Source of the DNA: Pagrus major
Lineage: Eukaryota; Chordata; Actinopteri; Spariformes; Sparidae
NCBI RefSeq assembly: GCF_040436345.1
Contig: NC_133230.1
Location: 3,865,297-3,929,296 of the forward strand
Length of the DNA stretch: 64,000 nucleotides
Direction of reading: 5' to 3'
The translations under genes and the position numbers were made by a program. Positions within the stretch are counted from its first letter, which is position 1. Every line of letters starts with the position of its first letter. Positions 24,561 to 51,800 of this stretch are shown in pieces. The notes below the pieces were generated by a model. The model ran no database searches. It saw only the letters and a list, made by a program, of their open reading frames with translations, and was not told where the DNA came from.

Positions 24561-25254
24561 AGTAAGTGGTAAGTTGCAAGCTCCTAATCAGCTGGCCTAG
24601 TTCAATTTCCTTTTCCCACCTGACTCTATCAAGCAGCTGCCCTCTGCACAATAAGGTTACTGGGAGAAGCATCCTGTGATTGTTTTTTTGTCTGCACTTA
24701 TTGCTGAATCAGCCACACTGCAGATATTTAGCCAAAACAGGAAAAGTAGTGCCATGGCATGCAAGATAACATGTGGGCTATTGACCAGGTGAGCGTGCAC
24801 ATCAACACCGATGACCCAAAAGGAGAATAAAAACATATATCATTACATGCATTGCTTTCTTTATCTTCTTGCCACATTTGATGGAGTCACAGAGGGACAT
24901 TATGTTTTAAATCAACATAAAACATGCATTTATCACTGGTAGCACGCAGATGTATTGTGATAGTTGCACAGTGTAGCTACAGTACATGAAGGAGTTCCCC
25001 CTGCACACACACAACAGCTGAGATTACTGAGGGATTGCACCATCTCCCTGTGCTGCTGTCAAATGGCCCACAACAAGGCAGGACTACAGCGAAAAATGGG
25101 GGGAAACCGTCTGGAAAAATTCAGATACATTCACATTTGTTAATCGTTTAATTCTGCTAACACGTAATATGATGCTATTAATATGAAATTCTTTAGAAAT
25201 ATTAATAATTTGTCGTGTATATATTGGATTATTCCCGTAAAATATCGTACTGAT

Positions 25255-25407
25255 ATTCCGGACTCCCCTAAATATGAAATGGTTCGCTCCGTTGCGTTGC
25301 TATCGTTCTGTGGACATTCTCCAGGGTGATGGAGGAGATGTAGCTATCCAGCCTGAAAATACATCGGTTAAAAAACGTAAATTGTGTGAACTGTGACAAC
25401 ATTAACA
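25255..25407 (+). promoter_or_regulatory. dnaaf9: dnaaf9 proximal promoter region
   Basis: This stretch is richer in CpG than its surroundings and has no TATA box near the start codon. Two same-direction GTTGC half-sites at 25,291-25,301 resemble RFX half-sites but do not make a full X-box. An RFX-driven ciliary promoter would fit the gene, but the sequence alone does not show it. Confidence 0.3.
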
Positions 25408-41579
<16,172 letters not shown>

Positions 41580-42418
41580 TAGAATCTGTCTGTATGTCCA
41601 CTGCCTCCATCGGTCTTATTTAACTCAGTGGGAGGGACAGGGAGGGAACAGGGGTTTATGTACTGAACGCTCCACTAGCATGGTCAATGTGTGTTCACAC
41701 CACATGCATCTGCAGAAACCGCTGCAGTCCATTCATTATATATCCACTATGTCACTTTGTTAGCATGGAAAGGTTGAGTGCAGGTGAGATTTTAAACAGT
41801 GACATCACCCACCATGATACGCCAGTTATGTCACGTTGCCTCCCTGCAACACTACCATCTGTACACTTAGCACTTTGGCGAGTTAGATATCATATTTATC
41901 AGATAAAAATTAAGTGGCAAACTGATGCGGTCACTGGTGTCATTGCAAATTAAAAGAGCAAGAAATGAGAGTCGCTCACAACTGCAGACAAATCTGAAAC
42001 ATAGCGCAACACAAGACTCCGATGTGATTACGACACTAAGCCTGAGAGCTATGAGACGTTTCACAATTGAAGGGAATTTCCAACCCCACGCTCCTACAGC
42101 TTGTGCGTTTCTGTTTATCACAGTTGGCAAATTAATGCCTCTATTTCTGGATAGGCATGGATAGCCGTGTGATTCTGGTGGGCTCCCTGGTGGGGTTTCT
42201 CAAGAATCGCTCCTCCTCTGTTGTCACCCAATCCGTGGCCCACCTGTTATCTTGTCTGCGTGCCACGCTGCAGCAGAGGGAGCGCTTGGCCATAGAGCTG
42301 TAAACATTGGACAGCCTGTTGGCTGCAGACAACTGATGAATGATGCCATTAATCACATAGCTAAACGCCGTCCCAGTGCTTTATTTTAAGACTCCTAAAG
42401 TGAATCTAATGAAAGTGC

Positions 42419-42424
42419 AATAAA
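42419..42424 (+). terminator. dnaaf9: dnaaf9 polyadenylation signal
   Basis: AATAAA about 840 bp after the dnaaf9 stop codon ('gtgcaataaagcag'), followed by a GT-bearing stretch. It is the first canonical + strand signal noticed after the stop. Confidence 0.5.
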
Positions 42425-42918
42425 GCAGACTTCAGTCCCTGCAGCAATGTGTCGTAGTTATAAAACAGCTGAGGCCGACACACATTAAATCACTTCCTGA
42501 GGTTACGTGTCCACCAGAAACTGTATTCTGTTCATTTGAATGCTGCTAGTTAACAGTGAGAAAGCAGGTAGACACAGAAAGTTAAGCTAAAGCTCACAGC
42601 AGCAGGTGTGGATCACACATTTCACCATTTTGGTCCAAAAGTTTGTTTGTTGTTATTAATGTGAACATTCCTTTTTTCTTTTGGGGAGGAAAAGGGGGAA
42701 AATGATAAAATCCGGGAAAACCTGGATTCAGTTTACTGTTTGGTGGTTCGGTGTGGGTAAACACGAGTAGAGCCTTTAGTGAAAGGTCGAAGGCTTTGTA
42801 TTAGTGGTGTGATGTTGCAGAGAATCAGACTTCATGTCCTGCTTAAATGGGTAGTTATGCTCCTGTTTGCTCTGCGATCGTGTGTCACACTAATGTTCTA
42901 TGCATGTCTTCCTCTAAC

Positions 42919-43125
42919 CAGGGTTCCTACACAGGGTTTGAAATGTTCTAACTCAAAAGAAAAATGTATTCGATAAGCTCTTAGTAATATTTGTGAAATG
43001 ACACGTTACGTTGTCATATGGCTGCATATTTGGGTAGTATTAAACCCACTTAACCAAATAAGAATTTCAAAGTAAAAGCGTGCTAAATAAGCACGCTTGA
43101 GGCTGTAAAATGTGTAGGAACCCTG
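42919..43125. mobile_element. MITE with perfect 15-bp terminal inverted repeats
   Basis: The left end CAGGGTTCCTACACA and the right end TGTGTAGGAACCCTG are exact reverse complements, bounding 207 bp. The CAGGGTTC start fits the hAT superfamily. The flanking 8-mers (cctctaac and ctacaatc) do not match, so a target duplication has decayed or was never there. The body is AT-rich, non-coding, and contains a hairpin near its right end. Confidence 0.8.
43076..43098. repeat. Hairpin inside the 42.9 kb MITE
   Basis: The arms AAGCGTGCT and AGCACGCTT are perfectly complementary around a 5-base loop. It lies about 30 bp inside the right end of the MITE; subterminal hairpins are common in such elements. 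Confidence 0.75.
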
Positions 43126-43825
43126 CTACAATCTCTGGAGATGTAATGGCTTTCATTCTTTATGGGGTCAGCAGTGTGCTATACAGGCTTAATACCAGTC
43201 TTTGGGTCAAGGTGTTGAATTGATACTTTAAAAGGAATATTTAAATGCACATAAAGGTGCGTGCATACTGCTGCTACTACATTGGTACGATATATTACAT
43301 TAGCCTTCTGAACTTCGTACCAAAAAAAAGCGCTTGTACTCGATGTTGAGTACTGTGAGATTTTTTACCATTTCAGATAAGAGAGGAAGGGTGTTTCTGC
43401 TCAGAGAATATTTTAAGTCCCTAATCTTATTCCTAAGCAGAGAGGGGGGGGATGCTTGCTAGTATTCACTGTTGTTTGATGCAGATATTTTTAGATCAGT
43501 GGGACCATGTCTGCCTGTCAGCACTGTCAACAGCCAGTAAGATTGAGGGAATCAGTAACTTTGTTTTCAGCTGGCGGACAAACCGAGAGTAAAATCTCGT
43601 TAGCGAGTTATTTTCCCCATCACATCGATCGTTGATTCAAATGATCCTGACACTGCTGGCCCCATCCGTCCACTTTGATACGAACAAGCCATACCATCTT
43701 ATGCTAGATGTGCCACTGTCTTTTTAGATGAATAATACAATTGCATAGAATAGCACATAACATAGCAATGACGTACGCCTCTGACATGTATTACCTTGGC
43801 ATGTTCCAGCCAGCAAAAGAGGGGG

Positions 43826-43861
43826 AGAGGAGGAGGAGGAGGAGGAGGAGGAGGAGGAGGC
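43826..43861 (+). repeat. (AGG)n microsatellite
   Basis: About eleven AGG/GGA units in a row. It produces a spurious poly-Gly ORF. Confidence 0.9.
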
Positions 43862-46800
43862 AGCTCACCCCAAGTTACTCATTCCATTAGCTCCTCTCTA
43901 ACAGTCCTTCTCTTTTACTCGATGAAAGAAGTGCAATTGTACCTTGTGGTTTTTTATATAGTCTACTTACAGTATCCTCAAAAAGCTCTTTAAGGACAAG
44001 CGCCGCGCAAAAAAAAAGAGCCGCTAAATTCTCAGTCTCTCACAGCTTTTGTTCTGTCGTCTGTTCACGTAACACGGTAACGAGTCTTAACAACAGGTGA
44101 AGGGGTTTTGTTGCAAAATGAGATGCCACCAGGAACAAAAACAAAAAAAATAAAGCATTACCTCCACTTACAGATGGCTGATAGAACAAAATGCAAACAG
44201 ATTACAGTGCTTTTTTTTTTTTTTAAAGCGAAGCAGGATAATATGTAACATAAATCCCTTGTTGACAAAATCATAACTCTTGTTTAAGCTGGATCCCCTG
44301 TTTAGCGTTTCAGAGATGCACTCTCAAAGCCGTCTTTTTTTTTTTTGAGCAACAGTTGCTGTCGTTCTGGAGTTACGTAATACTGCAGAGAGTTACCTTG
44401 ATTGACAGTGAAACAGTCTGAGGCTGATGTATGGGAGACTGAAAGTGCCACAACCTGCTCCACATGTCAAAGAGCAGAAGAATCTGAACCCATAATTGGC
44501 CCAAGAGATCAGAAGAAGTCCTTAAAGAGTGGAGGGTTATGTAAGATGTTTGTGATATTTAAATCAAATTAACACTAACACATATACACACACATAAACA
44601 CGACTACTACTACTAAGTACGTCTACACTATTTTGCATGTGTTGAGATGTCATGTGAATATGATGCCACATATATTCTGACAGAAATTGCCTTTCACCAA
44701 ACTGGTACAACAAAGAGAAAAATAATCACATTTATTTTACATATCTGCGAAGAAATTTGAATTACCTCGAAGCGACAAATAGTATTTTTGTAAAGAGAAT
44801 TGAACACTCAAGGTGCAAGCAAATCGTCTCCTCTCGCACAAGCTACAAAAAAAATACAGCAAAAGCAGATGCAATTTTTTTTTGCAAAAAAGAGAATCTG
44901 ATCGGTTGTGAGATGTCAGGTTTCTCTGATCCAGCAGTGCCTTGGCTACGGCTAAGAAGAGCAGAGATTAAAGCTGCATTCAGAGCTCCATCCCTCCCCC
45001 CGTCACAGGGGGAGGAGGTGTTGTCAGGCAAGGATCCGTCCTTCAACAGTGTTGGTGAAAGGAATCCATGGAGTTGTTCTTTAAAGCAGTGTGGTTTTAC
45101 TAAGCCAGAGGGTAAAGTAGGCGACGTCACGCAGGGGGGGCGGTCACTGGAGGGCTCAGGGACGATTCAGGTATTCTTGCAAACTAATCAAAAAAGATGT
45201 TGGGAGACGGGCTGGGTACCACAGCGAGGGCTGAAACCAGAACAGTTCTGAGACTGTAAATTAATTTATGTTCACAGCGGTACGTTTATTGGTTACATTC
45301 AGTTGATTTCTTTATTGAAAATGTACAAACACTAGAAGCAAAGCTGCATTTTTGTACAGGTTCCTTTACAATCAGTAGATGATTACTTAGAAACGCTTAT
45401 ATTTATTTTTTATGCCCAGCCCTAGTATGGATACAAAACCTTTAAGTTTTGTATCAGAGTATGGATAAAAAGAAAAATGCAGATTGAGTTTGTGACTAAA
45501 GTTGGGTGACCCCTACTTATTGCACATTGGGGGCCCAAAGAGCCCTCCACGAGCCTCTCAGCGCGACCGCTACGCAACTCTCTGGCAGATCGAGCACCCT
45601 GGTGTCTTCATCCTGTACGTGGAGGCTAGCCGTTTTTGTAGCTGAAGTTATAGGACAAAAACAAAGTTTGGTGTTAATTGGTTTTTATATATGAAGGGGT
45701 TGAAATGTGACGTTTCTTGTGCTGCAGTGTGATAACGCAGTGCGAGAAAGTTTTTGTTCTTTTCTAGTTTTGAAGAGTGGCTCCGATGTTCGAAAAGGGC
45801 CAGCCGGTGGGGAATGTATGCACTTCTTGAAGAAGTGGATATTTTTATGGTATTTTTGTGCTTATTGGAGGAAGGCGGCTCGGAAATGGATTTTTAACTG
45901 TCCAAATTTTGCTCAGGCCTCAGGGGACCGCTGACACTAATTGTTTGGGCCGCTCTGTCCTATCGAGGTTAAAAGGGAATCACGGGCTCTTCACCCCACC
46001 GTCCTCACAGACAGCGAGAGGAATTTGCTCAGGTCTACTTATTATTTCCAAACCTGAGATTACATATTTGTCCCATCAATCTCGAGTGTTGCAGAAGAAG
46101 ATGGGGGTGAAATTGTGGTTAATATCTTCTGTCTGTAGCCGCGATGCAGCTGTCGAGGAACAGTAACGATTCAAGTTGGGAGGTGTTTGATGTCACGATG
46201 GCAGAATTAGATCTGAGGGGGAAAAAAAAGCAAAGGGCTCATTTCTTCTCTGCCATCTACAGGCCGTCCAAAGTAAAAAAGAAAAAAATAACTTATAAAA
46301 TAATTTATTGTCTCTATTGTGATGAGAAGCAAAAACTTCAAAAGTGCCAAACTGACCTCCGCATTTAGTTTTGAGGGTGTTAACATGCTGTGAGCGTGTG
46401 AAGTCAAACTGAATTGCATTTGCACAAAACTACTGTAACTTCTGTTTTTTTCCTGTGACTGATGCTTTTATAATCTAACTGTTGTTTTTATTGCACCACG
46501 TAATCCATTAAATATTTATATGGTTGATCAATCCCTGTCCTTTTTTTTTTTATTTCTTAAAGAAGTCTCTGTTCTGTTGCTGTGCGATTGTGCAATAACA
46601 GTTTTGCTCTCAGATGTCAGCGGCCTCACATGCAGCCAGTTTGACATAGTAGTGGATTTGACACTTGGTGAGGCGACACGGATTCACTCTGTGCATCCAA
46701 ACCCCCGTATCAGCACCGACTGAGGCGGTGAGCTCTCTGTTGTTGGGACTGGAAGAGCTAGACTAAACATAAAACAGTCTGCTGAGAGTGTGCGTAAAAA

Positions 46801-46978
46801 GCTTGTGTGTGTGTTTAGTGGTTCGGCTATTAACACACTTCGTTAAAGAGAGATGGCAGCTGAAACGGTGCTGAGGGAATGTGAGGAATCCTGCCCCACA
46901 TAACACACTTTTAGCCCTTCATTTCCTCGTGCACATGTGTGTGTGCGTGTTTCTGGGTGTTTCAAAGAAAGGAAGATC

Positions 46979-46980
<2 letters not shown>

Positions 46981-47038
<58 letters not shown>
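46981..47038 (+). repeat. (GT)n microsatellite
   Basis: 29 uninterrupted GT units, long enough to be polymorphic and to form Z-DNA. It produces spurious Cys/Val and Thr/His ORFs on the two strands. Confidence 0.95.
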
Positions 47039-47040
<2 letters not shown>

Positions 47041-48111
47041 TTGTATTGTTGCCAGGCAGATACAGCCCTCCACATGGCTAACCTCTGACATCAGCGTTTC
47101 CTCGCCTCGCTCCTGCCACCACTGAGCCGCCAGTTTCTCCCCAGCGACTCAAGGCAAAACCCCCCCCCCCCTCCGCCCAGATACACTTAAAACACACTCT
47201 TACTGTATCTTTTCCACCGTTAGCCGCCCTTTTTCTCCTCCCCGCCCCACTATTGTTGTATTTTTACTGAGGCAGCGAGCCCAGGCTATTTGTGGGCTAT
47301 TATGACAGCCACATGTAAACACTCATCACTCTCACTGGCGTCTGCCAAAGCCTGCCGAGTGGGCCCAGGTCACTGCAACAATAGTGCACTGTACAGTGCT
47401 GGATTTGTTCACTCTCACTGAGTGGGACTGTGGGGGAGTTTCTTTCAAACTGAAGCTGTTAAAGCTTGCCAGCCTTGATCCCAAACTTTAACTGTCCCCT
47501 GGGTTTGACTGTTTTCCGGCTGTAAAGGACAAAGAAGAGCCTGAATTCATGTTGTTAACCGTGACACACGCTCAGCTGCCAGGTTATTACTGAAACTAAT
47601 GCGGTCTAACACCACAATCCTGCACTAAATCCTCCATTCACGATGGTTTTAATGATCGGTTTTTGTCGGAAATGTGTTGATTCAACTTTTGTGTGCACTT
47701 TTAAAGCTGAAGTCTGTGTAGCTGGTAGATTTTATTGCAATATTCTGACTTATTTTGTCCACCGCATTTATATGAGGGAAGGTTAAGTGACAGAAACACC
47801 TCTGCAAAAAAGTTATTATCTTTACTTTTGATCAGTTGTAGACGGTTTGGGGACAACTCCAGAAAGATCTTCTGAAACTAAAAAACTACGTGTTAAATCT
47901 GAAGAAGTCTTTTTCTTTGAGTTTGAGTGACGGCGGGTTTCCAAGTTCACAGATGGTTTGACATCCGTTGGCGTCTCGCATCACTTTCTATTTGCACAAA
48001 ACAGAAAACTATGTTGATTTAGGGAGAACTAACTGCAAAAATAGAGTTACATGATGATTTGCATGTGTAGTAAACACGATAATCCAAATGATCTGCCTGG
48101 ATATGTTCATT

Positions 48112-48308
48112 AAAGGGGCTCTATGTAACAATTTGTAGCAATTTACATGTTTTAATCTCTTTTTTTAATGGACATTTATGAGCGGATTGAAGCAGGACCT
48201 TGTCTACACAAGCCTGTGACGATTTGTTTAAAATAAGTAAAATATATAACAATATTCTCGTCATTTTACACATTTTTAAAGCAGAAGTTGTACATATTAT
48301 ATCTTTAA
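48112..48308. mobile_element. Short MITE with TTAAAG ends
   Basis: The left end 'ttaaaggggctctatgtaa' and the reversed right end 'ttaaagatataatatgtac' are imperfect inverted repeats. TTAA at both edges suggests a piggyBac- or Kolobok-type target. The body is AT-rich and non-coding. This arrangement is frequent in fish genomes. Confidence 0.5.
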
Positions 48309-48383
48309 AGATCTCTGATAGACCTGTGACATGATGAGAAAATAAAGAGTCTCTCAGATTTTTAGTATTTTCACAGTATATTT

Positions 48384-48389
48384 TTTATT
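48384..48389 (-). terminator. Polyadenylation signal of the KY-like gene
   Basis: AATAAA on the - strand about 485 bp after the stop codon, the clearest canonical signal seen in that interval. It would give a 3'UTR of roughly 500 nt. Confidence 0.4.
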
Positions 48390-48872
48390 TCTTTTGCCAA
48401 CCATCATTTCATATTGCAGATTTACTTCACATAACATAATAGCAATGCACTAATGCACTCTTGATCAGTACAATATCACCGCTAAGCACCATAGCTGAGC
48501 ACCACTGTCGATCTTGTAAAGATCTTTTTGTACTGGAGACGACCTGGATCAAAGAAGAGCTTTCAAAAAAAACTGCCAGGTAAGTCAGGCAATGCATTTT
48601 TATCACTTCATTGCTACAAAGTTCACACATTCACAGGATCATATTTCAAATTCAATTTTATACACCTTAAAAAATGACTGGCAATAACCTGACTCCATCT
48701 GTAATATGATGATGCAGTTCAACCCTGAAGGATTACGGATCACAGTTTGAATTATTTGCAGAAATGTTCGACCCCATTCTGATTTTCATCAGTCCATATC
48801 AATAACATCATAAGGCAGTTAACAGCTATATTCAGACAACTATCCATCTGCTCTCCGCCGGCCCTCGAGTTT

Positions 48873-51800
48873 TCACACTTCTCTCTCCAACTGCTTGACG
48901 TCAAAGGTCATCAAGACGGCCATGTCGCTGGACTCCCCCGAGGCGGCGGCCAGTTTCAGTTGTTGGACACCGTTTCCAGTGGAAACGTCGCCCTCCCAGA
49001 CTCTGCTCTTGTTCAGTTTCAGATCAGTTCTCGTCTCTCCCACCACGCTCACCCTCTGGGCCCCGGGGACCCTCACCCTGAAGCGGACCCACGAGAGGGG
49101 CTCCAGCAGGCCCACGCGAGGCTCAAAGAGCACGCAGCCTTTCCTCCAGGCTGCGTAGACGCAGGGGAACGGAGGCCCCGGCTGATCGCAGCTGTTCCTC
49201 AGAACAAAGTCACACATGGGGTTGAAATCTCCACCAGGGGCGAGCTTAGCATACAGGCCCAGCCGATACACCCCGGGATCGGGTAGGCTGACGCTCACCG
49301 TCACCTTGCTGTCTGTGTACGTGCAGAAGAGGTAGCGTGAAAGTGGGATGGCTGCCATTTTGTTCTCCTCTCTGCTGAGCACAGTGTGGAGCTCCAGGTC
49401 CTGCTGGTTGTGGAAGGTGATGTTACACTTGCCTTGCTGGGTGCTCACCAGCGCTGTCGTGTGGCTGAACTTGGACAGTCCCGCCTCTGTCGTGCGGGTT
49501 CCGGGCCCACAAGCAGAACCGAGGTTAGGAGGGAAGAGCTGATCCGGACTGGCCACCTTCCCTTTGCAGTGCAACAGGAAGTTGACTGCATTCTGGAACT
49601 TGACTTCTGTTTTCTCGTAGTCCCGCACGAACACCGACAGCCGGTAGAAGCCTCGCAGTGGGCACAGGACATGGCAGGTCAGGACGTTCGGTTGAATCTG
49701 AGTGACCAGGCACCGCTTAGCCACAGCAGCTTCCAGCTGGGGGTGCACCAGCTCACACAGCACCATCAGAGGCCTGGATGTCTTCAACGCCATTTCAAAG
49801 ACGCCTTCTTCCACCTCGGCAACCTCGCTGCCCTGGCTGCTGCCCGAGACGCCCAGAGATCCTGCAATGGGCTGCAGCCCCCACGACAAGTAGGGGTTCT
49901 CTGGGATCTCCTCCATGGCCCTGGGGGTCGGACACTCGACTGTGAAGGAGCAGACCCAGATCAGAGACGTGGTGGCCGTTTCAGGTCTGGCGAAGACCTT
50001 CACGTCATACACGCCGCTCGCAGGCGGCAGGAGCTGCAGCTTCATGTTCCGATGAGAGACCGTCAGGAGGCCGTGGGAGGAGTCGCCGGACTCTCTCTGC
50101 TCTGAAGCTCCACAGTGGAGAAGATCCTGGTGCTGTGTGATCTCGTGGGTAAAAGTCGTCGGCCTGGAGAAGCCGAGGGACACGTTTGCCTCGCCATCAT
50201 CTGGGGACAGAATCAGAAGTGGATTTTTAAGGAAGAGATTGCCTGGGTTCATCTTAAAGAAGCAAAAACAAAACAAAATAATAAGCAAATAATCTAATTT
50301 TCAATCATTTTAACAGACCTGTGACGATGTAACAGTGATGAGGCTGAATCAGCCTGAGCCCCAGGGTAAAGAAGGCTGAGGTCTTGAAGACCCTCCTCTC
50401 AAACTCCTCCAGGCTGATGGGCACGTCCAGGAGCTGCCATTTCTCCTCATCGGGGAAGTGCGAATCTATGAACTCCTCTGGGTCCGTTAGGAAATAGAAA
50501 TCATCGAACCTTGGAGGCAACAGATGGAGACAGCAGACTGGTTTGAGACCCAACTCGCTGCTGGTTTTCGAGTGTATGAAAATAAACAAAAGAGCAAAAC
50601 TGCGCTCTGGTGATTTCATGTAAAAAACTAAACGCTCAGATTCGGCTTTAAATGTATAGTTTGGATCGAAAATGTTTTCAGACCTTTTGACGAAACTTTC
50701 GTGCTCCATATCCACTCGTCCTGCTCCCCAACAGGCGTCCAATAGGAACCACTGTCCTCCCAGAAGCACAGCGTTCCACAGGTGATCCGATTTCACATTC
50801 TTGAGGCTCTGGCCCTGACGGTACCCAACGCCCTTACTGTGGCCTGGCACCTCTTGACACTCGATGCCCACCACTCTGTCAACACAAACCGAACAGAAAA
50901 CACTCACTGCCTTTTGTTTCGTATCCCACGTCCTGAAACTCAAGTTCAAGGTTGTTGTTTGTGTTGTCAGTCTTTCATTAAAGTGACTCAGTGCACAAAG
51001 TTTATACTGGAAATGTCTGGCTTGAACTCAGAAGGGATCAAGGATGCAGAATAAAGCACAATGCTGGATCAAATAATTGAAAGAACACTCCAGTGTGAGT
51101 GTATATTGACATATAGAAGAATAAAAGTTATACTTTTCAGCAGAACGGAGTCTTTCTGAGTTTCATCAACCTTATTTCAACTGTAGTTTGTTGTTTTGAG
51201 CAAAAAAAGGTCTCATAAATCCACTGAGCAGGTCCAGCACCAAACAGCAGGCAGATCAGGAACTAGCTGGTAGACAGAGTGACACATTTTACTTGAGCAT
51301 GTAGCAGCTTAAAGGTTAAGTTCACCCCAAAATGAAAATTCAGTCATTATCTGCTCATCCTCGTGCCGGTGGAAAGTCTACAGACGTTATTTACACCCTC
51401 GATGTGCAGTCCAGCTCATGCGCCCACTACAGACAGAGTGTGTGCAAACAGTTTTAGCTTAGCAGCTTCAGTGAAGATTTTGGTTTGGGAAAGGGTGTAA
51501 ATAATCTTTGCAGAAGATTCTTGCAGCCTCCGGAGACTTGGATTATGCTGGACAAGCCATTTTATGTTGTAAAACGAGTCCCCATCTACTTCAGTTGTTC
51601 AGGAAAACACTGTTGTGTTGTGAAGCTCCTGAAAAGTTTTGTGGTTCGAAGACACTAGAGTAGATAATGACTGAATTTTCATTTTTGGGTGAACTTATCC
51701 TATAAGAGCCAGATGTTTCCCTCAAGTGAATACACATGTTTAAATTTCTAACTGTCTGTGGCCGGTGGTTTGCTCCGTGTCATCTGGATTTATAAGAAAA

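Larger units (their letters stand above)
23983..25407. other. Divergent intergenic interval between the GIMAP-like gene and dnaaf9
   Basis: About 1.4 kb between two start codons pointing away from each other. It contains a repeat fragment (24,386-24,560) and otherwise unique AT-rich sequence. No shared CpG-rich bidirectional core was seen near the GIMAP start. The last 150 bp before dnaaf9 are more CpG-containing. Confidence 0.5.
42445..48360. other. Gene-poor interval between dnaaf9 and the KY-like gene
   Basis: The two genes converge on this interval. It contains a MITE (42,919-43,125), a second MITE (48,112-48,308), an (AGG)n and a (GT)n microsatellite and a poly-C tract near 47,161. Open frames such as 44,757-45,251 (+) have no recognisable domain or splice partners. 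The stretch 47,040-47,420 is less AT-rich and could be conserved non-coding DNA. Nothing else supportable was seen. Confidence 0.55.

Noticed and set aside
44757-45251. 164-codon open frame on the + strand
   Set aside because: No recognisable domain, no splice or promoter context, and a second unrelated frame on the other strand; likely chance.
49386-50105. 239-codon open frame on the + strand
   Set aside because: It is antisense to the large, G+C-rich last exon of the KY-like gene and has no family features; a codon-bias shadow.
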